DNA from: Candidatus Marispirochaeta associata
GTDB taxonomy: Bacteria > Spirochaetota > Spirochaetia > JC444 > Marispirochaetaceae
DNA length: 64,000 nucleotides
Reading direction: 5' to 3'
Assembly (NCBI GenBank): GCA_001749745.1
Contig: JWTM01000541.1
Coordinates: 212,225 to 276,224, forward strand
Shown: positions 34,838-43,095 of the stretch, piece by piece
Layout: each line of letters starts with the position of its first letter
How positions within the stretch are numbered: the stretch's first letter is position 1
Position numbers and translations under genes: made by a program
The notes under the pieces: generated by a model
What the model was told of the DNA's origin: nothing
Databases searched by the model: none
What the model saw: only the letters and a program-made list of their open reading frames with translations

Positions 34838-35992
34838 ATGGGCGATCGACTGCCGTTGGGCGTGCTCGTCTGCGACGATTCAGCGCTGATGCGCAACCTG
34901 ATCTCCCGTATCATCGATGGGGCCGAGGGCCTGGCGGTGGTCGGGAAGGCGATGAACGGGAAGTTCGCCCTCCAGAAGATTCCCCACCTGAAACCGGATC
35001 TAATCCTCTTGGATATCGAGATGCCCGAAATGAACGGCATCGAATTCTTGAGGGAACGGCGCAAGCAGGGCATCAAGGTACCGGTGGTGATCCTCTCCTC
35101 CCTGGCCCGCCGAGGCGCGAAGGTGACCATGGAGGCCCTGAATCTGGGGGCCTCCGATTTCATCATGAAGCCTTCGGGCTCCATATCCGAGGATATCCAT
35201 GTTATCGGCGCCCAGATCGTCGAGACGGTGAAAGCCTACGGCGGTCAGTACCGGCACCAGTCGGGAAACGAACCCCTCTTTCCGACGCCGGCCCAACGGG
35301 TTGAAGCCCCTCCCCCGCGAGTTGAGCACCGCCCCCCCAGACGGGATGAGCGCATTAGCGATTTCCCCCAGCCGAGGGCGCGTAGCGAGCGAAAGCTTCC
35401 CTCCGGGATCGACCTGGTGGTGATCGGCATCTCCACCGGTGGGCCGAATGCGCTGCGCAAGGTTTTCGCCGGGATGGAGAAGAATCTACCGGTACCGGTA
35501 GTGGTGGTTCAGCATATGCCGGCCGGATTCACCCAGGAGTTCGCCCGCAGCCTGGACAGAATCTCCGCTCTGGAGGTCAAAGAGGCCGAGGAGGGGGATG
35601 TGCTGAAGCCCGGCCGGGTATTGATCTGCCCGGGGAACAAGCATATCGAGGTGGAGAAGCGCGGTTCCGGGGGGCGGATCCTTCTGAGCGAGACCGATCC
35701 CGTCAACGGTCATCGTCCTTCGGCGGATGTACTCTTTCGATCGGCGGCAGCCCAGTATGGGAATCGGGTTGCGGCGGTGATTATGACCGGTATGGGTAGG
35801 GACGGGGCTCGGGAGATCGGAAATATTCAACGTCTCGGCGGGATAACCCTGGCCCAGGACGCCGATTCCTGTATTGTCTACGGCATGCCCAAGGTCGCCA
35901 CGGACCACGGTTATATCGACCACGTGGTCAAACTGACCGACATGGCCGACACCATCAGCCGGCTGGCGCGTAATCCCGGGTATGGTGATTAG
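34838..35992 (+). CDS. cheB: Chemotaxis response regulator protein-glutamate methylesterase CheB
   Basis: 384 residues: receiver domain (about 6-125) with VCDDSALMR and phospho-Asp59 (LILLDIEMPEMNG), a proline/arginine-rich linker (about 145-187), and the methylesterase domain with catalytic Ser199 (GISTGGP), His226 (QHMPAGFT) and Asp322 (MTGMGRDG). It removes methyl groups from chemoreceptors, opposing CheR. It begins right after the cheR stop codon. A short GCGGGCCT/AGGCCCGGC hairpin at about 35991-36012 separates it from the convergent rseC-like gene. Confidence 0.95.
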   Translation: MGDRLPLGVLVCDDSALMRNLISRIIDGAEGLAVVGKAMNGKFALQKIPHLKPDLILLDIEMPEMNGIEFLRERRKQGIKVPVVILSSLARRGAKVTMEALNLGASDFIMKPSGSISEDIHVIGAQIVETVKAYGGQYRHQSGNEPLFPTPAQRVEAPPPRVEHRPPRRDERISDFPQPRARSERKLPSGIDLVVIGISTGGPNALRKVFAGMEKNLPVPVVVVQHMPAGFTQEFARSLDRISALEVKEAEEGDVLKPGRVLICPGNKHIEVEKRGSGGRILLSETDPVNGHRPSADVLFRSAAAQYGNRVAAVIMTGMGRDGAREIGNIQRLGGITLAQDADSCIVYGMPKVATDHGYIDHVVKLTDMADTISRLARNPGYGD

Positions 35993-36001
35993 CGGGCCTC
36001 T

Positions 36002-36412
36002 TTAGGCCCGGCGGACGATTCCGGTTATCCGGGGCAGATTTTTCGCGTTGGTCAGTTTCGAATAGAGCCAGCTCAAGGCGAAACCGCCGGCTAATCCGAG
36101 GATGCCTCCCAGAACCCTCAAGCCTTCGCCCGATGCGGGCCAGATACTGCCGGTCAGGAAGAAGAGCAACCCGAACAAGAGCAAGGGGAAGATCATCACC
36201 ATGAATCCCGCCAGAATCGTCTTTCCCGGGGGCAGGAAAATCTCTACCGTATCGCCGATACTCGCCTCGATCTCGCCCGGAAGCCGAGCCTCGATCTCCC
36301 GCTCTTTTATATTGCAGAAGCTGTTGCCCGAGCATGATTTACAGGCCGATGTCGAACAGCCGCATATCACCACGTCGTCGTGGATAGCTTTAATTACCGC
36401 TTGCTCCGTCAA
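36002..36412 (-). CDS. RseC/MucC-family membrane protein
   Basis: 136 residues from the TTG at 36412, chosen because GAGGAGGTG precedes it. It has the RseC cysteine cluster near the N-terminus (VICGCSTSACKSCSGNSFC, five cysteines that could hold a metal or Fe-S centre), a short beta domain ending VEIFLPPGKT, and two membrane helices (about 68-87 and 96-115). The family includes RseC, a modulator of SoxR reduction and sigma-E control, and members tied to Rnf complexes. It overlaps the end of the YmdB-like gene by 23 bases. Confidence 0.85.
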   Translation of the reverse strand: MTEQAVIKAIHDDVVICGCSTSACKSCSGNSFCNIKEREIEARLPGEIEASIGDTVEIFLPPGKTILAGFMVMIFPLLLFGLLFFLTGSIWPASGEGLRVLGGILGLAGGFALSWLYSKLTNAKNLPRITGIVRRA

Positions 36413-37208
36413 GGGGCACCTCCTCGCAGGGAACGCGGACCCGCTCTACGGCGATGGTCTTTCCCTGGTCTGAAATCTCGAATATTACGCCCTGCATCTC
36501 GATTCCGTCCCAGGTCTCGCTGGAGCGCTCCGGAATCTGGGTCAGGAACTGTCGGATCTCAACCTTGGAGTTGAGTCCGCCCACCGAATCGGCGCTACCG
36601 GTGCGGCCGGTATCGCAGATCATACCGGTCCCCTTGGGCAGGATCGCTTCGTCGGCGGTCAGGGCTTTGTGATGCGTTCCGGCCACGGCCGAGACCTTGC
36701 CGTCGGCATGGTGGAACATGGTGTACTTCTCCGCCGTGGTGGCGGCATGGAAATCGAGCAGGATAATCGGCGTCTCCTCCCTGATCCGTTCGACGATAGT
36801 CGGCAGAAAGCTGAAGGGGTTGCTCAGGTGGACCCGGCGGAAGCCGGATTGCCCCAACAGGGATATAACGCCGATTTTGTACTCCCCGGCCTGGTAGATG
36901 CGCCAGCCTCGACCGGGATTTCCCGGCGGGTAGTTGGCGGGGCGCAGGATATAGGGAGCCTTCTTGATGTGAGAGACCATATCCCGTTTATAGTAGATAC
37001 ACTCCCCGCCGGTGATGACGTCTATTCCCAGTTTATGGAGATAGATGGAGTGGTTCTTGCCGATGCCGAATCCGCCGGTGGTACCTTCGCCGTTGGCCAC
37101 CACGAAGTCGATCTTTTTTTCCGTCTTGAAATCCGCCAGGAGACTCTTCACGCAGAAGACGCCCGCCTTGCCGACGATTTCTCCCATACAGAAGATGCGT
37201 ACAGACAA
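36390..37208 (-). CDS. YmdB-like metallophosphoesterase with altered metal-site residues
   Basis: 272 residues from the TTG at 37208 (AAGGATCC upstream), giving (M)SVRIFCMGEIVGKAG. The fold and many motifs follow the YmdB/DR1281 family: RPANYPPGNPG, VISLLGQ, DFHAATTAEK, VSAVAGTH, ILPKGTGMICDTGRTG. Several metal or catalytic positions differ from the usual family: GDIVG is GEIVG, NGENAAGG is NGEGTTGG, LGNHxWD is TGGECIY, and GTHTHVQTAD is GTHHKALTAD. Ordinary cyclic-nucleotide phosphodiesterase activity is therefore doubtful. It precedes and overlaps the rseC-like gene. Confidence 0.8.
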   Translation of the reverse strand: MSVRIFCMGEIVGKAGVFCVKSLLADFKTEKKIDFVVANGEGTTGGFGIGKNHSIYLHKLGIDVITGGECIYYKRDMVSHIKKAPYILRPANYPPGNPGRGWRIYQAGEYKIGVISLLGQSGFRRVHLSNPFSFLPTIVERIREETPIILLDFHAATTAEKYTMFHHADGKVSAVAGTHHKALTADEAILPKGTGMICDTGRTGSADSVGGLNSKVEIRQFLTQIPERSSETWDGIEMQGVIFEISDQGKTIAVERVRVPCEEVPLDGASGN

Positions 37209-37364
37209 ACTGGATCCTTTCTCTGCCGGTATAGCTGATAAAGCAGGGCAGAATCCTACCATACACCACTATTAAGCGGGGGTGAAGGCCCGGGAATCGA
37301 ATTTTGGTGACACCGAGGAGCAGTAAAATCATTATATTATATATACGGTCGTGCGTTGCAGGCC

Positions 37365-37386
37365 TGTTCTCCGCATCGGGAGAACA
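37365..37386 (+). promoter_or_regulatory. Inverted repeat in the hsp20 leader
   Basis: TGTTCTCC-GCATCG-GGAGAACA, 8-bp arms, 59 bases before the hsp20 ATG and just after an AT-rich stretch (ATTATATTATATATA, about 37331-37345) that could hold the -10. It may be a repressor site or an RNA hairpin. It is not a CIRCE element. Confidence 0.5.
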
Positions 37387-37444
37387 ACCGCCGCTTCCAT
37401 TGTAAGAAGGGCGGAAATTCAACTCCAAATACGAGAGGTGGAGT

Positions 37445-37954
37445 ATGAAAGACAAGATTGTTATCGATCTCGGACAGATTATGGATGATCTGTTCGAAGC
37501 CACGCAGAACTTCGGGGACGCCTTCAAAGAGGGGTTCCGCTCCCAGCAGGGACAACCATTCCACGGTTGGGACGAGAAGGTCGACTATTATCCCGCGTAC
37601 AGCTATCCCCCGGCAAACGTCTTTATGACCTCGGAGAAGAGCCTGGTCTTCGAATTCGCCCTGGCCGGCTTCGACGAGAAGGATATCTTCCTGGAGTTCA
37701 AGGGGGACTACATGGTCTTGAACGCCAAGGTCGACGAAGATCGGGAAAATGCCGAAGAGGTGAAATACCTCAAACGGCGGCTCAAGTTCAAGAGCATCGA
37801 GGAGCAGAAGTACTACGCTCCGGCGGATAAGTTCGACCGTGAGGCGGTGCAGGCGCTCTTCAAGAACGGCATTCTGCGGGTCACGATTCCTCCCAAGGAA
37901 GAACCCGAACCGCAGCAGGGGATCAAGATCGAGATTGTAAAGGAGGATGAGTAG
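37445..37954 (+). CDS. Small heat shock protein (Hsp20/alpha-crystallin)
   Basis: 169 residues. An N-terminal arm (1-55) precedes the alpha-crystallin domain (about 57-150): YPPANVFMTSEKSLVFEFALAGF, KDIFLEFKGDYMVLNAK, KYLKRRLKFKSIEEQKYYAPADKFDREAVQALFKNGILRVTIP. The FKNGILRVTIP segment is the family's A-x-x-x-n-G-v-L motif in altered form. A classic I-x-I/V tail is seen as IKIEIV. It is an ATP-independent holdase. The 41-residue membrane protein starts at the base after its stop codon. Confidence 0.88.
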   Translation: MKDKIVIDLGQIMDDLFEATQNFGDAFKEGFRSQQGQPFHGWDEKVDYYPAYSYPPANVFMTSEKSLVFEFALAGFDEKDIFLEFKGDYMVLNAKVDEDRENAEEVKYLKRRLKFKSIEEQKYYAPADKFDREAVQALFKNGILRVTIPPKEEPEPQQGIKIEIVKEDE

Positions 37955-38080
37955 ATGATTTTCTGGTTACTGGTAGGTATAGCCATCGGCTACTACTTCA
38001 AGCCGCAGCTGGACGGGCTCTTTGATAAGGCCCTGAAGGCTATTCGGGACAACCGGGATAATAATTCCGGCGAATACTGA
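37955..38080 (+). CDS. Small membrane protein of 41 residues
   Basis: A 42-codon frame starting with ATG at 37955, directly after the hsp20 stop codon and 7-8 bases after AAAGGAGGA. The product begins MIFWLLVGIAIGYYFKPQLD, a single hydrophobic helix with a GxxxG-like glycine pattern, followed by a charged tail (LFDKALKAIRDNRDNNSGEY). It fits a single-span membrane protein with its C-terminus in the cytoplasm. It lies before a strong terminator, so it closes the hsp20 operon. No known family recognised. Confidence 0.7.
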   Translation: MIFWLLVGIAIGYYFKPQLDGLFDKALKAIRDNRDNNSGEY

Positions 38081-38085
38081 TCTCT

Positions 38086-38120
38086 AAGGGGCCGTCCTGG
38101 GTGACGGCCCTTGCTTTTTC
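38086..38120. terminator. Bidirectional terminator after the hsp20 operon
   Basis: Stem AAGGGGCCGTC / GACGGCCCTT with loop CTGGGT (38087-38112), then TGCTTTTTC. On the minus strand it also follows the end of the hybrid kinase gene. Confidence 0.85.
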
Positions 38121-40879
38121 TATCCCTGTTCCTGCGGCTGGAGCTGATGAAACTCGGCCAGCCGCTCCAGCTCCTTCCCGGTGCGGCTCAATGCTGCGAG
38201 AAACTTCTCTTCGTTCCTCTCTTTCGCACTCTTCTCCGCTAGCTCCGCCGCCAGGGCAACGAAGCCGGCCGCTACATTGAGGGCGCCCCCCTTGAGGGCG
38301 TGTAGCAGCCGGTGCCGTTCATCCCAATCCCTGCTCGCAGTCGCCAGTTCTAAGGCCCGTCGGGATTCGGCGATAAACTGATCCAGCACCTCCGCTCCCT
38401 GGCCGGCGAGATCACCCCACTCCTGGGCGAAATGGTGCAGTCTGACGGGAGGTGCTGCGGCGAGCATCTCCTCTACCTCCCGGATCAGCTTCCGCTTGCG
38501 AATCGGTTTGGTGAGGGCGCTGTTCATTCCTACCTCGAGACAGCGCTGCAGGTCGGCCGGATACGCTGCGGCGGTGAGGCCGATGATGGGGATCGTTTCG
38601 CCGTGGGGCAGCGCCCGCAGCGCCTGGGTGGCCGCATAGCCGTCCATTCCGGGCATCTGCACATCCATGATGATTCCGTCGCAGCCCTGCTCCTGGTAGA
38701 GCTCAATCGCCGCGCGCCCGTCGCCGGCGCAGAGAGTTTTGAGACCGATGCTCTCCAGGTGGTGGCGAATGATATCCCGGTTGACCGCGTAATCCTCGAC
38801 GATCATCACCGTTCCGGTCCGCCGAATCCGGGGAGCGTTCGTTCCGGCGGGCTTCTGCGGCTGCGGACGCCTTTCGTTGTCCTCCGTTCCAAAAGGTACT
38901 TCGATCAGGAAGGTCGTCCCCTCTCCCGGTCGGCTGGTGAAGCTGATGCTTCCGCCCATTATTTCGGTCAGTTGTTTTGAGATCGTCGTTCCCAGGCCGG
39001 TGCCGCTGTGGGGACGGTCGGTGCCCGCGCTTCCCTGAACGAAGAGTTCGAAGAGCTGAGCCTGAATCTCCTCCGGGATTCCGAGACCCGTATCCTCCAC
39101 GGTGAAGCGGATCTCTACTCCTTTCTGATTCTGTTCAAGCAGCTGGGCCCCAAGAGCGACCGAGCCCGAGGCGGTAAATTTAACTGCGTTGCCGCCGATA
39201 TTGATCAGTATCTGTCGCAGCCTCAGCGGGTCGCCGATCAGGTCGGCCGGAATCGTCTCGTCCCACTCGCCTCGAATCTCGATCCCCTTGGCGAGGGCTT
39301 GAATCCGCAGGCTCTCCAGAACCTCGTCCAGCAGCGCCCGCAGGTCGAAGCGGCGGGCGGCCAGATTGAAGCGATCCGCTTCGATGCGGGAGATATCCAG
39401 CAATTGATTGATCAGATCCAAGAGCTGCTCCGATTCCCGGCCTATCTTACCGGCGAAATCGCCGATTACCCCGCGGGAAGCCTGTTCCTCGATCAGTTCG
39501 GCGAAGCCGAGGATGCCGTTGATCGGGGTTCTGAGTTCATGGCTTATGTTGCGCAGAAACTCCGATTTGGCGCGGTTGGCCGAATCAGCCCGGATTACCG
39601 CCTCCTGAAGCTCCTTGGTACGGGATTCGACCCGCTGCTCGAGCTCGTCGCCGAGTTCTTCGGCGATATCGAAGGCCCGGGCGAAGCGGTAATTGAGAAC
39701 CAGGGATTCCAGGAAGAGGAAGACGAGCATCCCTAAGGGCGCTATGTAGGTAGAGTAGTAGAGGAAGTTACTCAAGAGGAAATCATTCAGGACCGTCAGG
39801 CTCAGGATGATAAAGCCCCAGAGAAAGTAGCGGGCTCCCGGAACCCTGTCCCGGGCCGCCAGGGCGGCGGTAACGATGAAGTAGAGCAGGATCAGCATGA
39901 CGATGATCTCGAATCCGGGAAGAATCCGATAGGAGACCTGCTGGGGCAGCAGATACTCCGCGCCGAGATAGATGAAACCCGCCCCGACTCCGAGCAGGGT
40001 TATCCAGGGCTTGATGCGCCTGGGAAAGAGCTCTCTCACGAACAGGCAAAAAAGCGGCAGCAGTAGAAAAGCCCAGGTAAAGCTGATATTCAGGTACCAT
40101 TGGAAGGGGAGCTGTCCGAGGAGCTGGGAGAAGAGGTGCTCCCGCAGCATCGATGTCCGCAGGGCCATGCAGAGGGCGAAGAGCCCGAAGAAGACGGCCG
40201 ATCGTTCCTTCCGCCGGAAGAGAAAAAAGCCGATATGGTAGAAGCCGATCATCAGAATGCTCCCGATGATAAAGGCGTCGACGAAGATCCCGCCGTCCCT
40301 GAGGTTGCGCACCTGGGTTTGCGTTCCGAACTGGTACTGGGTCCATAATCCGCCGCCGGGTTCGAGGTAGTTCGTTACGTGAATCACGAGCTCCGTCGGT
40401 CCCGAGGCGGTAAAAAAGCAGGTTCCCGGCCTATAGCGGGCTCGATTCTGCTCCGGATCGGCGTCGGGATCTCCTGCACGATAGAGTTCGCGGCCGTTCA
40501 GGAAGAGACGCGCGGCGGAAGCGATCGATCGTAGTCTGATCCCGTAGGCGTGGGGCTTGTCGGGCAGCAGGAGAGTAAGACGATAGGTCGCATTTCCAAT
40601 ACCTCGCTCGGGAGTGGGGGAGTCCTCGAGGGAGTACCAGGCGGAAGGAACCTGTATGGTATCGTGATAGGCCTCCCGAGGAGCATCCGGCGGCAGTAGT
40701 TCGTTCCAGCGAATAAGCCATTCGCCGTGAAGCGCTATCGGACCTGTCTCGTCTATATCCAGCCGACGAAGATCGAGAACGCCGCGGGTGGCTGCGGCCG
40801 GGGAGGCACAGAGAAGTGTCGCGGAGAATCCGAACGCACAGACGAGTAGCAGCCTCAATAGACGCGGGTGCAGATGCAC
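38120..40879 (-). CDS. Hybrid sensor histidine kinase with 7TM-DISM sensor, receiver and HPt domains
   Basis: 919 residues. A signal peptide and a beta-sandwich extracellular domain (about 30-195) with jellyroll-like motifs (LNGRELYRAGDPD, TELVIHVTNY) come first, then seven membrane helices (about 205-405) of the 7TMR-DISM type. These are followed by a coiled linker, HisKA (ISHELRTPINGILGFAELIEEQ), HATPase (NIGGNAVKF, DTGLGIPEE, SGTGLGTTISKQL), a receiver (about 690-810, IIMDVQMPGMDGY) and a C-terminal HPt domain with His860 (LHALKGGALN). It is a self-contained phosphorelay that passes phosphate to an unlinked regulator. DISM sensors often detect carbohydrates. Confidence 0.92.
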   Translation of the reverse strand: MHLHPRLLRLLLVCAFGFSATLLCASPAAATRGVLDLRRLDIDETGPIALHGEWLIRWNELLPPDAPREAYHDTIQVPSAWYSLEDSPTPERGIGNATYRLTLLLPDKPHAYGIRLRSIASAARLFLNGRELYRAGDPDADPEQNRARYRPGTCFFTASGPTELVIHVTNYLEPGGGLWTQYQFGTQTQVRNLRDGGIFVDAFIIGSILMIGFYHIGFFLFRRKERSAVFFGLFALCMALRTSMLREHLFSQLLGQLPFQWYLNISFTWAFLLLPLFCLFVRELFPRRIKPWITLLGVGAGFIYLGAEYLLPQQVSYRILPGFEIIVMLILLYFIVTAALAARDRVPGARYFLWGFIILSLTVLNDFLLSNFLYYSTYIAPLGMLVFLFLESLVLNYRFARAFDIAEELGDELEQRVESRTKELQEAVIRADSANRAKSEFLRNISHELRTPINGILGFAELIEEQASRGVIGDFAGKIGRESEQLLDLINQLLDISRIEADRFNLAARRFDLRALLDEVLESLRIQALAKGIEIRGEWDETIPADLIGDPLRLRQILINIGGNAVKFTASGSVALGAQLLEQNQKGVEIRFTVEDTGLGIPEEIQAQLFELFVQGSAGTDRPHSGTGLGTTISKQLTEIMGGSISFTSRPGEGTTFLIEVPFGTEDNERRPQPQKPAGTNAPRIRRTGTVMIVEDYAVNRDIIRHHLESIGLKTLCAGDGRAAIELYQEQGCDGIIMDVQMPGMDGYAATQALRALPHGETIPIIGLTAAAYPADLQRCLEVGMNSALTKPIRKRKLIREVEEMLAAAPPVRLHHFAQEWGDLAGQGAEVLDQFIAESRRALELATASRDWDERHRLLHALKGGALNVAAGFVALAAELAEKSAKERNEEKFLAALSRTGKELERLAEFHQLQPQEQG

Positions 40880-40969
40880 GATGCTCTTACTCCATAAGAT
40901 TGTATGGGTTACCTTGAAGAGTATAACCGGGTTTCATCTACGGCGTAAATGCGCCTCTTCCCCTGCCCC

Positions 40970-40999
40970 TTGAAATTAGGGCATCAGAAGACTTATTAT
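40970..40999 (+). promoter_or_regulatory. Promoter of the oadGAB operon
   Basis: TTGAAA (40970-40975) and TATTAT (40994-40999) with an 18-base spacer, 66 bases before the oadG start. It lies in the 185-base gap after the divergent kinase gene; the rest of the gap shows no clear element. Confidence 0.6.
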
Positions 41000-41064
41000 C
41001 ATTTTTGAACGGTTGGATCTTTTGGGCTTTGGATCCTCAATCAATTTCAATATAGGAGCACGTC

Positions 41065-41271
41065 GTGATAGCGCAAGGGTTAGTCTTAACTGTTGTCGGA
41101 ATGGCCGTGGTGTTTGCATTTCTCACACTACTGGTCATCCTAATGAACGTTCTCTCGGCCGTGGTAACCCGGTATTTCCCCGAGCCAGTCGAGGAAGTAA
41201 AGGAGAGCAACGGATCGAGGGATGCAGAGATAGCAGCGGTCATCGCCGCAGTAAAAGCTTACACTTCATAA
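41065..41271 (+). CDS. oadG: Oxaloacetate decarboxylase gamma-type subunit
   Basis: 68 residues from the GTG at 41065 (TAGGAG 6 bases upstream). One membrane helix near the N-terminus (IAQGLVLTVVGMAVVFAFLTLLVILMNVLS split over about 3-32) has the OadG-type G-M-x-x-V-F-x-F-L pattern, followed by VVTRYFPEPVEE and a short helical tail. OadG anchors the alpha to the beta subunit. At 68 residues it is shorter than typical OadG and lacks the His-rich zinc-binding end. It lies 17 bases before oadA. Confidence 0.85.
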   Translation: MIAQGLVLTVVGMAVVFAFLTLLVILMNVLSAVVTRYFPEPVEEVKESNGSRDAEIAAVIAAVKAYTS

Positions 41272-41288
41272 GAAAGGAATAAGAAAGC

Positions 41289-43082
41289 ATGAAAAAGCGC
41301 GTAGATTTTATGGTTACTGCCTTCCGGGACGGATTCCAATCCGCCTTCGGAGCCCGTGTATTTACCCCGGATTTTCTCCCCGCCGTCGAAGCTGCGGCTA
41401 AAGCTGGGATAACCCACTTTGAGGCCGGCGGCGGCGCCCGCTTCCAGTCTCTCTTCTTTTATTGCAATGAGAACGCCTTCGACATGATGGATTCCTTCCG
41501 TCAGGCGGCCGGTCCCAATGCAAACCTGCAGACCCTGGCCAGGGGCGTAAACGTGGTAGGTCTCGATTCCCAGTCCAGCGACATCATCGACCTGCATGCG
41601 AAGATGTTCAAGAAGCACGGCATGACCACCATCCGGAACTTCGACGCTCTGAACGACGTCAACAACCTGATCTACTCCGGTCAGTGTATCGTCGACGCCG
41701 GTCTGAAGCACGAAGTCTGCGTTACCATGATGGAGCTGCCCCCCGGATGCGAGGGTTCCCACACCCCCGAGTTCTATATGCAGTCCCTCAAAGACATCCT
41801 CGATGCCGGGATCCCCTTCGATTCCGTCTGCTTCAAGGACGCTTCCGGTACCTCCGTACCGTCCAAGGTGCACGAGACCATCAAGCAGGCGCGGCAGATG
41901 CTCGGCGACGATGTGCGGATCGTTTTCCATACCCACGAGACCGCCGGCGTCAGCGTAGCCCAGAACATGGCGGCCCTCGAGGGCGGCGCCGATCAGATCG
42001 ACCTCTCCCTGGCTCCCTGTTCAGGCGGAACCTGTCAGGTCGACGTAATCACCATGTGGCACGCCCTGCGGGGAACCGACTTCGACCTCGGCATCGATGT
42101 AAACAAGATCGAAGAGGTCGAGCAGGTCTTCAAGGATTGCATGTCCGACTACTTTATTCCGCCCGAGGCCAAGGCCGTCGAGCCGCTGATCCCCTTCAGT
42201 CCCATGCCCGGCGGAGCCCTGACCGCCAACACCCAGATGCTGCGGGACAACAACATGGTCGAGAAGTATCCCGAAATCGCCGCCAATATGGGCGAGGTCG
42301 TGCGCCGCGGCGGATTCGCGACCTCGGTTACTCCGGTCAGCCAGTTCTACTTCCAGCAGGCCTTCAACAATACCATGATCGGTCCCTGGAAGAAGGTCGC
42401 CGAAGGCTACGGCAAGATGGTTCTCGGTTACTTCGGCAAGACCCCTGTTCCTGCGGATCCCGAAATCATCAAGCTCGCTGCCGAACAGCTCGGTCTCGAG
42501 CCGACCGAGAAGAAGGTTCTCGAGATCAACGACGCCGATGCCAAGAAGGGAATCGATCCCGCGAAGAAATTGCTCGACGAGGCCGGCCTTGAACATAGCG
42601 ACGAGAACATCTTCATCGCCGCTACCTGTAAGGAGAAGGGCATCACCTATCTGAAGGGCGAGGCCAAGACCGGTGTACGCAAGATCGACAAGAGCAAGCC
42701 CGCAGAAGGCGGCGCTCCCGCGGCCGGCGGATACACCGTCACTCTGGGCGATAAGACCTTCAAGGTCAAACTCGAGGGCGATAAGGCTGTGGTCAACGGT
42801 AAGAGCTACACCGTCGACGTCAAAGCCGGCGTCGACGAGGGCGGTTCCGCATCGTCCGGCGGCGGCGACGGCACCAAGGTCGCTGCACCCCTGCCCGGTT
42901 TGATCTTCAAGCTGATTAAAGAAGAGGGCGATTCCGTCTCCGAGGGCGAAGTGATCATGATCATGGAGTCCATGAAGATGGAGAACGAGATTCATTCGCC
43001 GAGCTCCGGCGTCATCGCTTCCATTCCCGTTAAACAGGGAGATCAGGTAGCCGCGGGCGATACTCTGGTAGTGATCCAGTAA
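41289..43082 (+). CDS. oadA: Oxaloacetate decarboxylase alpha / pyruvate carboxylase subunit B
   Basis: 597 residues. The carboxyltransferase barrel (about 5-300) has the TAFRDGFQSAFGARV metal aspartate region, VCFKDASGTSVP with the catalytic lysine, and FHTHETAG with metal histidines. The conserved PYC_OADA domain follows. An alanine/glycine-rich linker (about 480-530) leads to a biotinyl domain with MESMKMENE, biotin on about Lys563. With the beta subunit it decarboxylates oxaloacetate to pyruvate and pumps Na+. The order gamma-alpha-beta matches known operons. Confidence 0.93.
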   Translation: MKKRVDFMVTAFRDGFQSAFGARVFTPDFLPAVEAAAKAGITHFEAGGGARFQSLFFYCNENAFDMMDSFRQAAGPNANLQTLARGVNVVGLDSQSSDIIDLHAKMFKKHGMTTIRNFDALNDVNNLIYSGQCIVDAGLKHEVCVTMMELPPGCEGSHTPEFYMQSLKDILDAGIPFDSVCFKDASGTSVPSKVHETIKQARQMLGDDVRIVFHTHETAGVSVAQNMAALEGGADQIDLSLAPCSGGTCQVDVITMWHALRGTDFDLGIDVNKIEEVEQVFKDCMSDYFIPPEAKAVEPLIPFSPMPGGALTANTQMLRDNNMVEKYPEIAANMGEVVRRGGFATSVTPVSQFYFQQAFNNTMIGPWKKVAEGYGKMVLGYFGKTPVPADPEIIKLAAEQLGLEPTEKKVLEINDADAKKGIDPAKKLLDEAGLEHSDENIFIAATCKEKGITYLKGEAKTGVRKIDKSKPAEGGAPAAGGYTVTLGDKTFKVKLEGDKAVVNGKSYTVDVKAGVDEGGSASSGGGDGTKVAAPLPGLIFKLIKEEGDSVSEGEVIMIMESMKMENEIHSPSSGVIASIPVKQGDQVAAGDTLVVIQ

Positions 43083-43095
43083 GGAGCCGTAGAGT

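Noticed and set aside
37263..37444. CIRCE element before hsp20
   Set aside because: No TTAGCACTC-N9-GAGTGCTAA or close variant is present; the inverted repeat there has a different sequence.
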